Source of the DNA: Diaporthe sp. PMI_573 | Lineage: Eukaryota; Ascomycota; Sordariomycetes; Diaporthales; Diaporthaceae | Reading direction: 5' to 3' | Assembly: GCA_021399435.1 (NCBI GenBank) | Contig: JAJTUP010000046.1 | Span: forward strand, 463,524-527,523 | Length of the DNA: 64,000 nucleotides | Part shown: positions 10,787-22,129 of the stretch, in pieces | Numbering within the stretch: the first letter of the stretch is position 1 | Layout: each line of letters begins with the position of its first letter | The notes under the pieces: generated by a model | Databases searched by the model: none | What the model saw: only the letters and a program-made list of their open reading frames with translations | Told to the model about the DNA's origin: nothing | Made by a program: the position numbers and the translations under genes

Positions 10787-11341
10787 TCGGCACGGAACAC
10801 CAAACAAGCAGCGTTTTCGCTCTATCGAAAGGAAAAATGCGTGGTTGCGAACCAAGTCTTTCGAGACGAGTCCGGAGGCCTAGTCGAGAGCGAAGGTCTG
10901 ACTCTTAACCTCAGTGACATAGTGGCCGACTCGGACAGCCACGGCCTGGACCGACCGCGATTCTCTCTCCGGATCACTGCCCAGGAGATGTTCGAGATCC
11001 TTGGCGCGAGTGAGGTCCTCCAGGCCAGCCGTGAAAAATCGCCCAGCCTGCCACCCACGGCTGCTCCGGAGCCAGCGCGCAAAAGGAAGATAGCCTGGGT
11101 GCTTCCTGAGGACTCCAGCAGCAATGCGGGAGACACTTCCGAGGGCGACAGTCAGGAAGAAGACAAGGTGCGCGCATCGGCGTCAGCATCGGCGTCTAAA
11201 AGACGCAGACTGTCCGATGCGGGATTCTCATCGCGATCGAGGCCCACGACTGCCAAATTAGGTGTGCGAACGCGCTCACAGACTCGGTTACCAGGTGCGG
11301 CGGCAGCTGTGCGTACGCGATCGCAAAGTCGTGGTTCCTAA
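10787..11341 (+). CDS. hypothetical protein, C-terminal part, cut by hAT element 2
   Basis: Not recognised. Seen: the frame is open from the right end of the hAT element to a TAA at 11339-11341. It has an acidic and Ser-rich middle (DSSSNAGDTSEGDSQEED), a short alternating Ala/Ser run, a basic KRRRL patch that could be a nuclear localisation signal, and two TRSQ repeats at the end. The apparent start inside the element at 10748 is accidental: its first residues come from the terminal repeat. Inference: the 3' portion of a host gene truncated by the insertion; no matching 5' part could be identified on the far side at 5062. Confidence 0.5.
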   Translation, partial: SARNTKQAAFSLYRKEKCVVANQVFRDESGGLVESEGLTLNLSDIVADSDSHGLDRPRFSLRITAQEMFEILGASEVLQASREKSPSLPPTAAPEPARKRKIAWVLPEDSSSNAGDTSEGDSQEEDKVRASASASASKRRRLSDAGFSSRSRPTTAKLGVRTRSQTRLPGAAAAVRTRSQSRGS

Positions 11342-11944
11342 TCTTTGGTTGCAGCAATGTTTCACCGCGAGGACTCCATAATAGGTATTTGTTCAAGTCC
11401 AATGTGCTAGATAAGCAAAAAACCACCCCGTTTCCAAAGCCGAGTTCCAGAATCGCGGGTGCTCTACGAGCTTGTCTTCTACCGCGACAGCGCATGCGCC
11501 AAGGTATGGAGCATCTCCCATCCCCCCCCCCTCCAGGCGAATTCTGCTTGTATTTCTGCGGCTCTTTATCAGTTTTTGACGTACTTTTTTGAGCATTAGA
11601 AATGCATCCATGCATGTGTTCGTTCTATGACGCCCTTAATTGGGCGGCGACCATGAAGAGTGATTTACTGGGGCATGATGACTCCTTATTGTCACGATGA
11701 CCCACTATGCCCACATATAAATAGCGCTTCCGAGCGGCCCACGCCGCTCGAGAGGATTCCTCGACCTTCAATCAACTCGATTCCACTAAGCCGTACGCTC
11801 TCTCTCGTGATACTAGATGGTCAATTCAGCAACCATTACGCGTAATGGATCAGATAATTAGACTGTATACCTCAAATGGCAGGATGCGTAATGTTTCCTG
11901 TTCTCCTCCTCCCGGCCCTGCAGAAGCGGCCTGTGCTGCTGCTG
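11342..11944. other. no recognised gene
   Basis: Short frames only; a C-run of ten lies near 11524. Nothing identifiable. Confidence 0.4.
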
Positions 11945-12288
11945 CTACCCTGCCGCGTATGAAGCTGGCGTTGGAGTTGCAGAACGGTCCTCAGAGCATA
12001 CGAGCAGCTGCGAAGCTTCACGGCAGCAGTCGGCGGCTGAGCACCGCGCCTCTGCGTCGATAACTATCATAAGCTGTAAGACATCGACCAGAGCCTCCGA
12101 GTCCCAGCTGTGTGCTTCCTCGACAACCTTATTGCACCACTCCGTTCCTGTTCCGGAACCGGGCTATGGAAGAGCGTATGCGAACCGTAGGATGACGACG
12201 CCGAGTGACCAAATATCCACGGCTTTCGTATATCTCCGCCGTGAACGACTAGCCCATATCTCGGGAGGGCAGTAAGTCTCCGAGCCGC
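11945..12288 (-). pseudogene. protein-kinase C-terminal fragment with one nonsense codon
   Basis: Seen on the minus strand from 12288: TYCPPEIW, then YTKAVDIWSLGVVILRFAYA, a TAG codon, then in the same frame EWCNKVVEEAHSWDSEALVD and VIDAEARCSAADCCREASQL, ending at TAG 11947-11945. Known: these are kinase subdomains VIII (APE-like PPE), IX (DIWSLG) and XI (the invariant Arg in EARCSA). The N-lobe and the HRD and DFG motifs are absent: stops interrupt the frame just upstream of 12288. Inference: the 3' end of a Ser/Thr kinase gene left behind by deletion. It is a different kinase from the KIN1-like fragment at 35.9-36.5 kb, which covers the opposite end of the domain. Confidence 0.75.
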
Positions 12289-12972
12289 AGCCTTAAAGGA
12301 GCTAGGAGGCTACGGGGAGGGGCTTGACAGGCGATTGTACCCGGACACGTTGAGTAGATAAGACCCGCCCAGCCCGCAAGAGTCTCGTGCCGGTACTTGG
12401 GTCCAGGGGTCCGTGCCTGCTGCGGTACTGCGGATGACTGGTCGCTGCCCGACAAGGCAACGCTACAGGGAAGGACCCACCACATAGGGGTCGCTTATTG
12501 GCGCCATTGGTACTTAACGCGGCCGGCGCGTGCAGGCATGTCGCTGAGGCCATGACGCATCATGGTCAATCAGCGCCCAGTAACAAAAAAACAACAACAA
12601 ATAGAATATTTTCCATATTGCGACCCGGGCTGCCACGTTACCGCCCTGCCAACACCCGAACGCAGGTGCCATGTCCTCAAAACAGATTTCACCTCTGTTG
12701 CAACAATGGTATAAGTGGAAGGCCTTGCGCCTGCCATGGCGCAAACGCTTCCTTGTTGGTGAGTTGAGACTGACTGGCTGACCCCACCAAACTCACCTCA
12801 AGCTCGAATCATCACGAGCCAAGGCCCAAGCCAGCCAGCCAGCCATCTGGTTTTCATGTCAAGGACTGACCATGGCTACCAAACTTGTTTTCTTCCATCC
12901 TGACTACCCAAGGAACGAACTGACCCACCCGATTCACAGGCCTCGACCTCCAAGGAAACACATACTGGGAGT
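12289..12972. other. no recognised gene; AGCC microsatellite
   Basis: Nothing with coding character. A short AGCC-repeat lies near 12825-12845, just before the hAT element 3 end. Confidence 0.4.
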
Positions 12973-15900
12973 CAGTGATGTTATTGGATTGGAGGCAATT
13001 TGGATTGGACTGGATTTGTCGGAAAATGGCTGGACTGGATTTGGGTTTCTCGAAGATTTGGACTGGATTGGATTGATTGGCAACCAGCTCCTGGAGCTCC
13101 AATGGTCTAACCTGATAAGGCAAGAGCTAAGCCTAATTGAGTGGTCATGAGGAGTCTCCCGTCGCAGCTGCCGTCGCAGACCACGACACGACGCGCGAAC
13201 TATCGTTCCGCTATTGGGTTAACATCCAACGCGTGCAGATTGCTACGCTATTAAAAGCATGGAGGCAAACGCGTCGCTCGCGACTTCAGCAGTCCTTCTA
13301 CTGTGGCAGACGTGTCTGAACAGTCCACTCACCAGCTACACCATGGCCACTATCTCCAGCTATTTCGGTGCTGCCAGCGGTCGCCGTCCTGATTCTGACA
13401 GAGTTATTCTTGCTCCAACATATATTAGTCCTCGCCCAAACGACCCCGACGGAACCCTGATCGAACCCGACGAATTCAAGCTGAATGGGAAGCAATATGT
13501 ACGCTACTCTGTTGTGGCAAAGTCCCAAAAGCACACCAAGAAAAGGACATCAGTCGTCTGGCAGTATGGTGAAGACATACAACTCAAGCAGGACCCGACG
13601 AAGAGGTTCTGGTACTGTTATCTGTGCGAACAGCAGCAGCGCCAACAGGGACTTCCTATTTCCGGCAAGGGCAATTGTACTGCCTTAGACCACCTGGAAT
13701 CGAAACACCAAATCGATAGGGAGACTGGTGAGCACAGACATCCAAAGCGCCACCCATCGCAGCCATCAATTGTCGACTTCAACAACATATCCACCGTTGT
13801 ATTCAAACGCCGATTTGACGAGTTCAAGGAACTTCTGATTCGATGGATCGTCTATTGTCACATCGCCTTCTTTCAAATCGAGAACCTATACTTTCGCGAA
13901 CTCCTCTTCTATGTTTTCCCTGGCCTGACAACACTCCTTCCAAAGGCGAGACTAGTGATTCGCAGATGGATAATAGAGGCCTTTGAGGCACGAAAGGACA
14001 GCCTGCGTCAAGAAATGCAAGCGGCCCACAGCAATATATCGATATCGTTCGATTTATGGACGTCACCGAACTATCAGGCTATCCTTGGATGTGTCGCGCA
14101 CTTTATCAACAGAAGCGGCAAGAGAAGAACGGTTGTTCTGGCTCTTCGCGAACTGGTTGGCGAACATTCAGGTGAGAATATGGCAGATGCCCTCCTACAT
14201 ATATTTGATGACTACGGGATCAGTGGCCGGATCGGTTATTTCATGGCAGACAATGCAAGTTCGAATGATGCCTGCATCGACCTGGTCCTGCAGGCTCTTT
14301 ACCCGCACATGAGCAGGAAACATCGCGTACGACGACGCCTTCGGTGTTTTGGCCATATCGTCAATCTCTGCGCCCAGGCGTTTATTATGGGAAAGGATGC
14401 TGCGAAGACCTGCAAGGATCTGGACTCTGCGTATCGAGAAGGGGACTACACACGGATTCGTGAGCTGTGGAAGAAGCGCGGTGCAATCGGGAGGCTCCAT
14501 AATATCGTACGATACATTAGAGCTAGCCCTCAACGGCGCCAATTCTTCAGATCAATACAAATTGGCGGCGATCTGGCTGCATTTGACGGATTGGAGGTAA
14601 GCCCCCCTAGTGCGCGTCGCAAGGTAGTCGCGGCGTCCTACACTTCCGGTTTCAGTACTGACGTTGGAGTTTGTTGCAGCTTGTTCAAAGTCAGTCTACA
14701 CGCTGGAATTCTTATTTCTTATCGATTGGACGCGCTCTTAATGTCAAAGAACGTATCCAGCTCTTCTGCGATCAATATGAGCCTCCACGAAGCGACAGAG
14801 ACGTCCTGGACCAACGCCTCAGCCCACGGCAATGGGACGAACTCGGACACCTCCATGACCAACTCGAGACATTCTACGAGGCCACAGTAATGAACGAAGG
14901 CAGACAGTGGACTCTTGCAGATCATTTTCAATCGCTAGACTGGCTTATAGACGAAATCCACCTTGCTCAGCGAAAGTTTGAACAGCTCGCCGAAGACGCA
15001 ATGCGGAAGCGTGGCCCGAATAGACAGGATAAGCAGAACGAATTCGACGACTATAACTGGCTTGCTGCGGCTGCAGAAGTTGCCTGGCAGAAATGCGAGA
15101 AGTACTACAACAAGGCCGATGAATCGCCCGCTTACTACGCCGCCATATCGTTGAATCCAAGCCTTAAGAACCAATGGTACTATCAGGTTTGGAATGGCAG
15201 TGATGATAAGCGTGCCTGGATCCAAGCTGCTGTTGGAGCAGTTAAGGAGCTCTGGGTTGACGAATACAAAGGCAAGTTCGCCCACGGCGCGCCAGTTCCT
15301 ACCCACGTCTTTAAGGCCACAGAACCGAAAGAGAAATCGTTTACTTCAGTGAGAAACCACAAGCGTCTCAAACTACACCACCTCGACCCTAATTCAAGCC
15401 CCGAACTGCCCTCAACGGATCACTACAATGAGTTTATCACCGCTGACGTTATCGGCCTTAATGATGACGAGGAATTCGACCCCATCCAGTACTGGAATGA
15501 GCGCTACCACTCGCAGACGGACCTAGCTCGTATGGCGCTGGACGTTTTAGCCCTGCCTCCCATGTCGGATGAGTGTGAGCGCCTTTTTAGCAGCGCCAAG
15601 CTCCTCCTTACAGATCATCGCTCACGGCTCCGGATGGACGTCATTGAAGCCAGCGAGTGCTTACGAGCTTGGTATGGTCGCCCGGAGCAGAAGGCATTTG
15701 ATGACTCTGCCATCGGTTTGATGGAGGGTGAGGCAGGGAGTACAGTTGGGGCGGATGGGCTGGGTGAGGGAGAGGAAGGCGGCGAAGATGATGGAAGCGA
15801 GAAGAACATACTGGAGACGCAAGTTGCTAGAGAACATGAGCTCCGTAGTTAGGTGGTGTCATAACCCAAGGACAAGAACAGTTCTACTCCAAGTCTGCTT

Positions 15901-16045
15901 ATTCAGCGGCTCATTGATTGTCCCAAAAGGGTAAAAATATGAACTGGATCGGTTCTGGATATCCTGGAGGCTGCCTGTCCCCACGTCTGGACTGGATTGG
16001 ATCGAGGCTCGGATCCAGCTCCAATCCAATCCAATAACATCACTG
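12973..16045 (+). mobile_element. hAT element 3, complete ends
   Basis: Seen: terminal repeat CAGTGATGTTATTGGATTGG at 12973 and its complement ending at 16045 (about 21 bp). Subterminal zones at 12984-13085 and 15985-16040 are built of GGATTGGATT and GGACTGGAT repeats. Length is 3073 bp, with an intact transposase gene inside. The right end lies inside another hAT transposase gene (element 4), directly after its RRVRC codons. Flanking 8-mers differ (CTGGGAGT and CAACGAAC), and the left flank is not the rest of element 4, so a deletion or rearrangement removed one side after insertion. Confidence 0.88.
13343..15852 (+). CDS. hAT element 3 transposase, two exons, apparently intact
   Basis: Seen: exons 13343-14596 and 14680-15852, joined in phase 0 across an 83-nt GTAAGC...TGCAG intron; 808 residues. 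The ATG at 13343 (MATISSYFG) is preferred over 13259 because the upstream codons resemble leader. Parts: BED-type finger (WYCYLCEQQ ... LDHLESKH); SISFDLWTSPNYQAILGCVA with the first catalytic Asp; MADNASSND with the second; RLRCFGHIVNLCAQAF; a central helical region; and the C-terminal dimerisation domain LARMALDVLALPPMSDECER. An acidic Gly/Glu-rich tail of about 60 residues follows. All catalytic blocks are present with no break. Inference: potentially autonomous. Confidence 0.9.
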
Positions 16046-16719
16046 CAACGAACCCGGCGGATACGAGGGACGAACAGCCCAGGACGTAGTTCGTTGATCC
16101 TTTCGGCGATGAATCGAAGCATAGTATCGTTCGAAGCCGCGTTATCAAGGGTAAAGAAACCAATTCTTTCTAAACAGATTTCGTAGTCTTCAATAACTTC
16201 GAGAAATACCCCAGCTTGCTGCTCGCCGCCGTGAGTTCCCTTAAATTCGCGGAGGGAAACGAGCGCTGTTTCTGCTTGCATTGATTCTGCACCAACCCAG
16301 TGGGCAACAATAGCTTGGTAGCCGGTTTTTGAGGGAGCCGTCCACATGTCGATGGAGAAATGGATCCACGAGAGCGAGTCTTGAAGCTTTTTCCCAAGCG
16401 CTTTCTTATGGAGAGAGAACGTCTTTCGGAGAAGCTGAGGCACATCCTTGCGGCATGCTCTAATCATATCCTTTGCCATATAGTTAACGGAAAGGATAAC
16501 TGCCCAGAACTCAGGCCAGTCGAGGAGAGTGTGCGGAAGATTCTGGATGGCAATAAGCCTGCCGCAGGCTTCGTTAAATTCGGGAAGCTGAATAGCCGAG
16601 ACAAGACCCTTTTCTTGTTGAATATCTCGTTCTTTCTGGCGTTGGTCCTCTCTACCGAAAATATCATTAATGGTTGCTTGGCTAGCAGCCTTTTGAGCAC
16701 CTGGTGGCGCACCTTTAAT
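16046..16719 (-). pseudogene. hAT element 4 transposase, middle portion
   Basis: Seen: reading leftwards from 16719 an open frame carries LPHTLLDWPEFWAVIL, WIHFSIDMWTAPSKTGYQAI with the first catalytic Asp, FFTLDNAASNDTML with the second, and RRVRC, where it is cut by the right end of hAT element 3. The N-terminal BED finger is missing: upstream the frame runs into the terminal repeat of hAT element 5 at 16720. So both ends of the gene were removed by neighbouring insertions. The remaining frame has no stop. Confidence 0.85.
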
Positions 16720-17641
16720 CAGACTTGCAAACAAATAAATCAAATCAAATCAGGGGTCCAATTTGATTTGATTTGGATAGTAAAATCATCGATTTGATTT
16801 GATTTGATTTGATTTGAATCGATTTGGATCTCATTTGGATATCTGGATAACCCCACTTTTCTCCCACGACGAAAGACATTGAGCAGCTCCTATAAGATCC
16901 GCTTTGAGGCGGCCTCTCTGAGCTGTGACCATCTGTCCGGCAAGGCTAAATATTCGCTCTGGCTCCGAAGACATAGCCGGAATGGAAAAGAGATCGATTG
17001 CCATTCGCGACAAGCGTGGATATTGGCGTCTGCGGAGAAGCGTCTACCAAACAATCGCCCGGATCGGTACTGGCCACCCATTCTGCGTACTCGTCACGCA
17101 TGGAGCACACTGAAGGCGCAGGCTGGGCGCCGAGTTTTCTAATTGAAGTCATAAAGTCATCCAGGTCCGTTGTCTTCCTTGCAGCAGTCGGCTGCTCCGG
17201 TATCGTATCTTGCTCGACCGGGAGGCTTCGGTACTCCTCCCATAGCTCTTGCACGGCCACCCTTCCTCTGGCCAACCAATCCGGATGATCAGACCATTGT
17301 GACTCGACGGTTGACCAGCGAAATGCGGGATGGAGGACGAGGCTTGCGAGGTATGCAGGGCTGTCCTCGGTTAGGGCGTAGTATTGATCCAGCTTCATCC
17401 AGCCGAGATTGCAGCCAATTCGCAGGTAAGGCTCCTCGTCTCGTTCATGTTGTAACTTTGCCTCTTCTAAGTGCTTCAGGAGCCACTCCATTGTCAACAA
17501 AACCTCCCAAATCGCGCCGAATTTGCCTTCTCGCGGCCGGCCCTCTAGACGCTTCGTCGCGATCTTCAATGGTTTCAGGATCGCCAAATACTCTGCAATA
17601 ACGTTGTTCCGTGGGGAGACGCAGCATTGAAATCCTTGCAT
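16720..17641 (-). pseudogene. hAT element 5: 3' end and transposase C-terminal half
   Basis: Seen: on the minus strand from 17641, a helical region (LGWMKLDQYYALTEDSPAYL, LVLHPAFRWS) and then SRMAIDLFSIPAMSSEPERI, the hAT dimerisation domain, ending at 16831. The two parts are in different frames, with a frameshift near 17010. The 3' untranslated part (16720-16830) is made of GATTTGATTT repeats and ends in the terminal repeat CAGACTTGCAAACAAATAAA at 16720. The 5' half and right terminus are absent. The same terminus occurs at 29377-29513 beside an N-terminal hAT half. Confidence 0.82.
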
Positions 17642-18265
17642 TTTGTCTCTATTTTCTTTAGGAGGAGGAGAAGAATTTCAGTTTCTCCATTCAGTGAGAC
17701 CGTGCTTGAATGAGGCGTATTGTACTTAGCTTGTCAGGCATGGTGTGGACTCATAGGGATGGATAAGATTCGTGTCAATCCGGAGAATGGTCAGAAAGGG
17801 AAGAGACCGAGGAGGGCAACCACGTTTTAAGCTGCTAGGCTCAAGCCGAGGCGGCTAGGCCGATGCGTCCTTGCCGTGAACCACGTGAATGCCTGTCTCA
17901 ATGTGGAACCACTTTGAACCGGGTCTCCTGTAATGAATCATAAGTGCCTTTCCAATTCCAGTTCTAGTCAGGTGTAAAATGAGTAGCGCTGAAACAGACT
18001 TCTCGACGAATATTTACTTGCCAACGAGATTCCTAATTAAATAGCTGCAACTGGACAATATGAATCCCAAACAATGTCATGGCCTGTTTTCCTGAGACTA
18101 GTCGGTACTGCCGCTATTCTCTGTTGTCTGCTTCTTATATTTCTCCAGCTTACCCGACCGGCTCCATCCTTCGTATAGCGCCAACGAAGCCAGCGTCTTT
18201 GCGTCCCTGGCTCCAACTTTCCAGAGCTCCCGGTACTCCTTTTGAGTCCATATCTGAAAGTGAAT
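17642..18265. other. no intact gene; short coding relic on the minus strand
   Basis: Mostly featureless. Just left of the relic LTR, minus-strand codons from about 18265 to a TAG at 18098 read HFQIWTQKEYRELWKVGARD and LASLALYEGWSRSGKLEKYK. This looks like real coding sequence, but I cannot name the family; it may be a host exon cut by the LTR. Confidence 0.35.
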
Positions 18266-18476
18266 TGTTGGAATATCACTTGGCAGAGCCGTACGCTTGA
18301 TATCGAAGGCCTGACGGGATGACTAAGCGATCCCTGACGGATGGGCATGCCTATCGTGCCCATCGCACGGAAGGCCTCCCTTTCCCAATAGCTAGACAGC
18401 AGCAAGTAATCAACACCCAATCCAACCCATCGTTTACGCGATACACGTACGTACGTACAAGAAAGCCCATTCAACA
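18266..18476 (-). repeat. relic (solo) LTR related to the Copia element at 47.8-54.2 kb
   Basis: Seen: begins TGTTGGAATA and ends CCATTCAACA, the same termini as the reverse complement of the LTRs at 47834-48038 and 54021-54224, with nearly the same length (211 against 204-205 bp). Near the end both carry the CGTACGTACGTAC block, and further CGTACG/CGCACG motifs occur at 18290 and 18365. The middle is strongly diverged. Flanking pentamers (TGAAT, CTTAT) do not match. Inference: an old solo LTR or end fragment of the same family, in the same orientation as the full element. Confidence 0.6.
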
Positions 18477-19557
18477 CTTATACAATATTATCAGACTATA
18501 GCGTGTCTTCATTTGCAAGGCTTTAGTAGGACAAAGTTGCCGGCGCCCAGTGTGTTTATATAGGTGATACGCTTACTCTTTGGATTCTACATTTTTATAC
18601 TTGTCTATTTGATTTGAAACCTATTTCTTAGTTCGGGAATAGAGACATCCCGTGTGCCAGACATTGTGTCTAAAAATAACAATATGGCACATGCGCCTCG
18701 TACAAGACCTCAAAATATGAAAGACTATAATAAAGGCCCCGGAAGGGAAAAGACTTGTGCAGGCGTTAACGCCACATGCCTAAGTACAGCTCCATATAAC
18801 TTAAACATAGATGGACTTCTGTAATTCGCGGTCTAAGGATGTCGGCTCATTGAACAGGCAGCTCGGGCGGGGCAGAGGCGTGCTTTGCAGGAGGTCGTAG
18901 TTGGTGTCTGGTCCCACCTCCGGGACCACCTCCGGAACGGTGTAGATGGCTGGGTTGATGATTATTCCACCGCCAACGGTGTGAAGATTCGGGTCCTGGT
19001 TCCTGGTGTTGAGCCTCAGCAGAGAATAGAGCGCAAAAAACTGTCCAAATTTGTTATCCGGCTGTCACTCGGTGGAAAGATTCGCCCTTCAATCCACAGC
19101 GAAGGTGCATATCCAGATTAGGACCCAAAAGAATGACTCGAGGCCGTGCATGAAGGAATGCTGCTCGCCTAAGAAGCGCCCCGACTGCCATGAATGCCCT
19201 CGTGCCGGTCTTGCCCTTTGCTCCGGAGGCGCCACCTCGCCGCTCAAAGACTACGTGACGCCACCTATCACCCTCGATGGTGCCACATCACAATACGGGC
19301 ATGTTGATCAACATCACGCGAGGTTTGGACGTCATGTCAACATCAACTCAATGCACGTGCTATGTGATGTTGTGTGGCATTGATCGAAACCTTGGATGAG
19401 CTCATAGTAGGTTGTTAGCCTAAATGATTTTCCATTCCATTTCTCAGTCAATACTAGCACATATTGCTGTGAGCAATACTAGCCTGTATCTCTTCATCAG
19501 TGGAAGCCTTATATTTCTCATTTATCTCTACCGCTTTCATGTAACCATGCATCGACT
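18477..19557. other. no recognised gene
   Basis: AT-rich left half, and a more GC-rich part at 18850-19380 with short frames on the plus strand but no recognisable domain. Confidence 0.4.
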
Positions 19558-20640
19558 CAGTGATGGAATTATACATTGAAACTGAAACATACCCTCTGTT
19601 TTGTTTGTTTCACTGAAACTTGACCTTCGTTTCAGTTTTGTTTCTATGTTTGTGAAACAGAGCATTCAATACGGTGATTCGACGGAATCGTTTAACCTAT
19701 TGTCTCTAACAGTCTCTATTAATGAACTTATTAAGACAGAACTCGGAATAGCTCGTACAGAGCCTTAGGTAATTACATTTACAGTATGGCATGATCCTCT
19801 TGAGGATCTTGATCTGCCTCTAGTGGGGCGTTTTCAAGTATTGCTGCAGCCTCCTCAACCTGCAATGCATTCCTGAATATGCCACTCAATACAGCCCGCT
19901 CTTTGCCTGGTGGAATCCTCACCCAGCTCTTTATACACTCAGTGATCTCTACCATTTCTGGTCCTAGTCGAATACGCTCAGGCGAAATGGTATGCTTTGT
20001 ACCTGAGAAAACCCGTTCCGGCTCAGCTGACATTGACGGGATCGAGAAGATCGTGATAGCCATCTTGCTAAGGTTCGGATAGACGAACTGGCGTGCCGAC
20101 TCGAGCCACCAACTTAAGGCTGATTGTTCGCCAATTACGTGAGGCGTTGCCTGGTCTGCATATTAGCAAATATTGAGAATGTAAATAAGATGCAAATATA
20201 CCCCAATGAAGGCGTCGAATTCGTCTCGGAGTTGACCATGAATGGCACCAGCTGCCTTAGCCTTGAAGCGCTGAAAGGGATTCTCTATCTGCCCGATATC
20301 TGAACTTTGGGGCGTTTGCGCGGACACTTCGACCTGTGGCTTGAAGTGCTTCTGCCATAGCTTCCGCGCGGCCCGAATTGTTGGTTCGATATATTGCATT
20401 TGATGGGCCCAATGGGTATCAAAATAAGCCTCGCGGTAAGCTGGATGGAGAAGTACTGCAGCAGCATAGACTGGAGTGTCATCTGTGAGCTTATAGTACT
20501 TATCAAACTTGAACCACGAAGCCAGGATACGCGCTTCAAGCCGCGGATGATTGGAAAGAGCGCACTTCTCCTTCTGCTCTTTGTAGTGCTGAACCAGATA
20601 GTCCATTGAGAGCAGCATATCATCCAGGGTATCCCTATCA
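19558..20640 (-). pseudogene. hAT element 6: 3' end and transposase C-terminal half
   Basis: Seen: minus-strand codons from about 20618 read WFKFDKYYKLTDDTPVYAAA and VLLHPAYREAYFDTHW; after an intron near 20160-20200 (GTATAT...TGCAG) comes NLSKMAITIFSIPSMSAEPE with RVFSG, the hAT dimerisation domain, and a stop at 19779. Beyond it (19560-19680) lie GTTTCAGTGAAAC-like inverted motifs typical of hAT subterminal zones, and a probable terminus CAGTGATGGAATTATACATT at 19558. The gene is truncated upstream at about 20640, where the sequence changes to an unrelated GC-rich, C-run-containing stretch. First and second catalytic Asp blocks are absent. Confidence 0.8.
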
Positions 20641-21087
20641 CGGGATCAAACGTGAACCAAAACAGCGTCATGCGGGCGTCAGCGCCGTCGTCGTCGGTGC
20701 GGGCCCCCCCCCCCTGCTCCTCCTCCACCACCTACACCATGTAGCTGTCGGCGAACTGGAAATTGGAGAGACAGGCGTGAGCGGCGCGTGATGATGACGA
20801 CGACGAGTAGGCCTCCAGGCAGAAGGCAAATTTTGACAATTCAAAACACTTTTAAACAGAACATCCTGGGTTCTTGGGTGCAGAATTGCTGGGCTCCGAA
20901 TTGAACATTGGAAATCCTTAAATAAGCTAACTATAGGACATAAATTTGACTTGACATTTTTACTAGCAGCTTACTTATTAAACTATTTCGGCATTGCTTA
21001 CATTAAACCATGAATTATCACCTGATCGTTCACTTAAGGAAGCCAAGACTGGTCTTCTTAAATAAGCTTTAAAGTTAGGACTAACTA
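20641..21087. other. no recognised gene; C-run and possible exon end
   Basis: Contains a run of about ten C near 20704 and GAC/GAT triplets near 20790. A minus-strand reading HACLSNFQFADSYMV before a GTAGGT could be an exon end, but this is not supportable alone. Confidence 0.3.
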
Positions 21088-21198
21088 ATGGTATCCTATT
21101 TATACTTACTCTCCTACCCTTTGAAATTGCTTTTGAATTCCATTGTCGTGTGTTTCGATCTTGTCAAGATTATTACACCATTGCTGTCGACCGCAACC

Positions 21199-22129
21199 AT
21201 GAGTACCACGACATTAGCTACAGGTAATGTTCTCGGAACTCTTTGTTTAACAACACCTCAGCTACCCCTAATTGCTGGTATATCTACCGTCTCGGCAGTG
21301 TAAGTTGTGATTGATTCCCTCCTAGTCCATCACTGAACTCATCTAGATTTAGGTACGATCGCCCGTTCTGGAACAAGTGCCAGGCACATCTCTTCTTTTC
21401 CAGTCCAGAGTTTAACACTGTCACATTTATCTTTGATCAGGGAGGGTGTTTCGAGCGACAGAGAAATGAATTCCTAGTCCCTGCTGGTGCGCCAAATGGA
21501 GAGGCTTACGTGATATGGTGAGCCCCCTCCTATTTTCGTACAAGCCACGGACCTCGTTTGCTCATATCAGTTGTAGGGATTGCGAGGGTCTTTCGCCAAC
21601 ATGTGTCCAAGCTTCTATCTCTCAGGGCCAGGAGAGTGCCGGACTGAGCTCTACACAGAACGGCGACATCATCTGTATGCCAAATCCGTTGAATGCAGGA
21701 GCTCCTTCCGGGAATAGCTCGTCGCAGAGACCTGAGTTGTCACCAACTGGAGCAGCTCGGACGCAGGCTTCTAATTGGAACTGGCCGATGCCATCTCGCA
21801 TTCCAAGTGAGGATGTGTCGCGTTTAGTAACAACCCCAGTCCCGGATATAACATCTGAGCCAGCGCCCGTGACCGTAGATACAAGCACAAGCCGCACAGG
21901 CTCCCAAATATCAAGCGTGTCTCAGTCTATTGAGACACAGTTCAGTACAAAGACTTCCGATCAGTCCAAAGGCAAGACAGATAACGGTATATTTGGCTTT
22001 CCTGGTGTCAGTTCCGCTACTCGCTTATTAACGATGCCGGGCTTTAGCTCAAAGGTGCTCACCTTAACTCGGACTATCACAACGCTGCTTACCACAACGG
22101 TTCCAAGTGCAGACACAAAGGATGAGTGA
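21199..22129 (+). CDS. hypothetical Cys- and Ser/Thr-rich protein, three exons
   Basis: Not assigned to a family. Seen: exons 21199-21299, 21353-21517 and 21571-22129, with two 53-nt introns (GTAAGT...TTTAG and GTGAGC...ATCAG) that join in phase. Exon 2 gives YDRPFWNKCQAHLF and FDQGGCFERQRNEF; the splice into exon 3 creates ICCRDCEGLSPTC, so six Cys cluster in the middle. The C-terminal 140 residues are Ser/Thr-rich and end in a run of Thr-rich segments. An in-frame upstream ATG at 21088 would add a hydrophobic stretch (PLKLLLNSIVVCF) that could act as a signal anchor; which start is used is unclear. A decayed copy of exon 3 sits at 1510-1625. Confidence 0.6.

Noticed and set aside
5055..10794. 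Target duplication for hAT element 2
   Set aside because: GCGTCAGG and TCGGCACG share only five of eight positions, so I do not claim a duplication.
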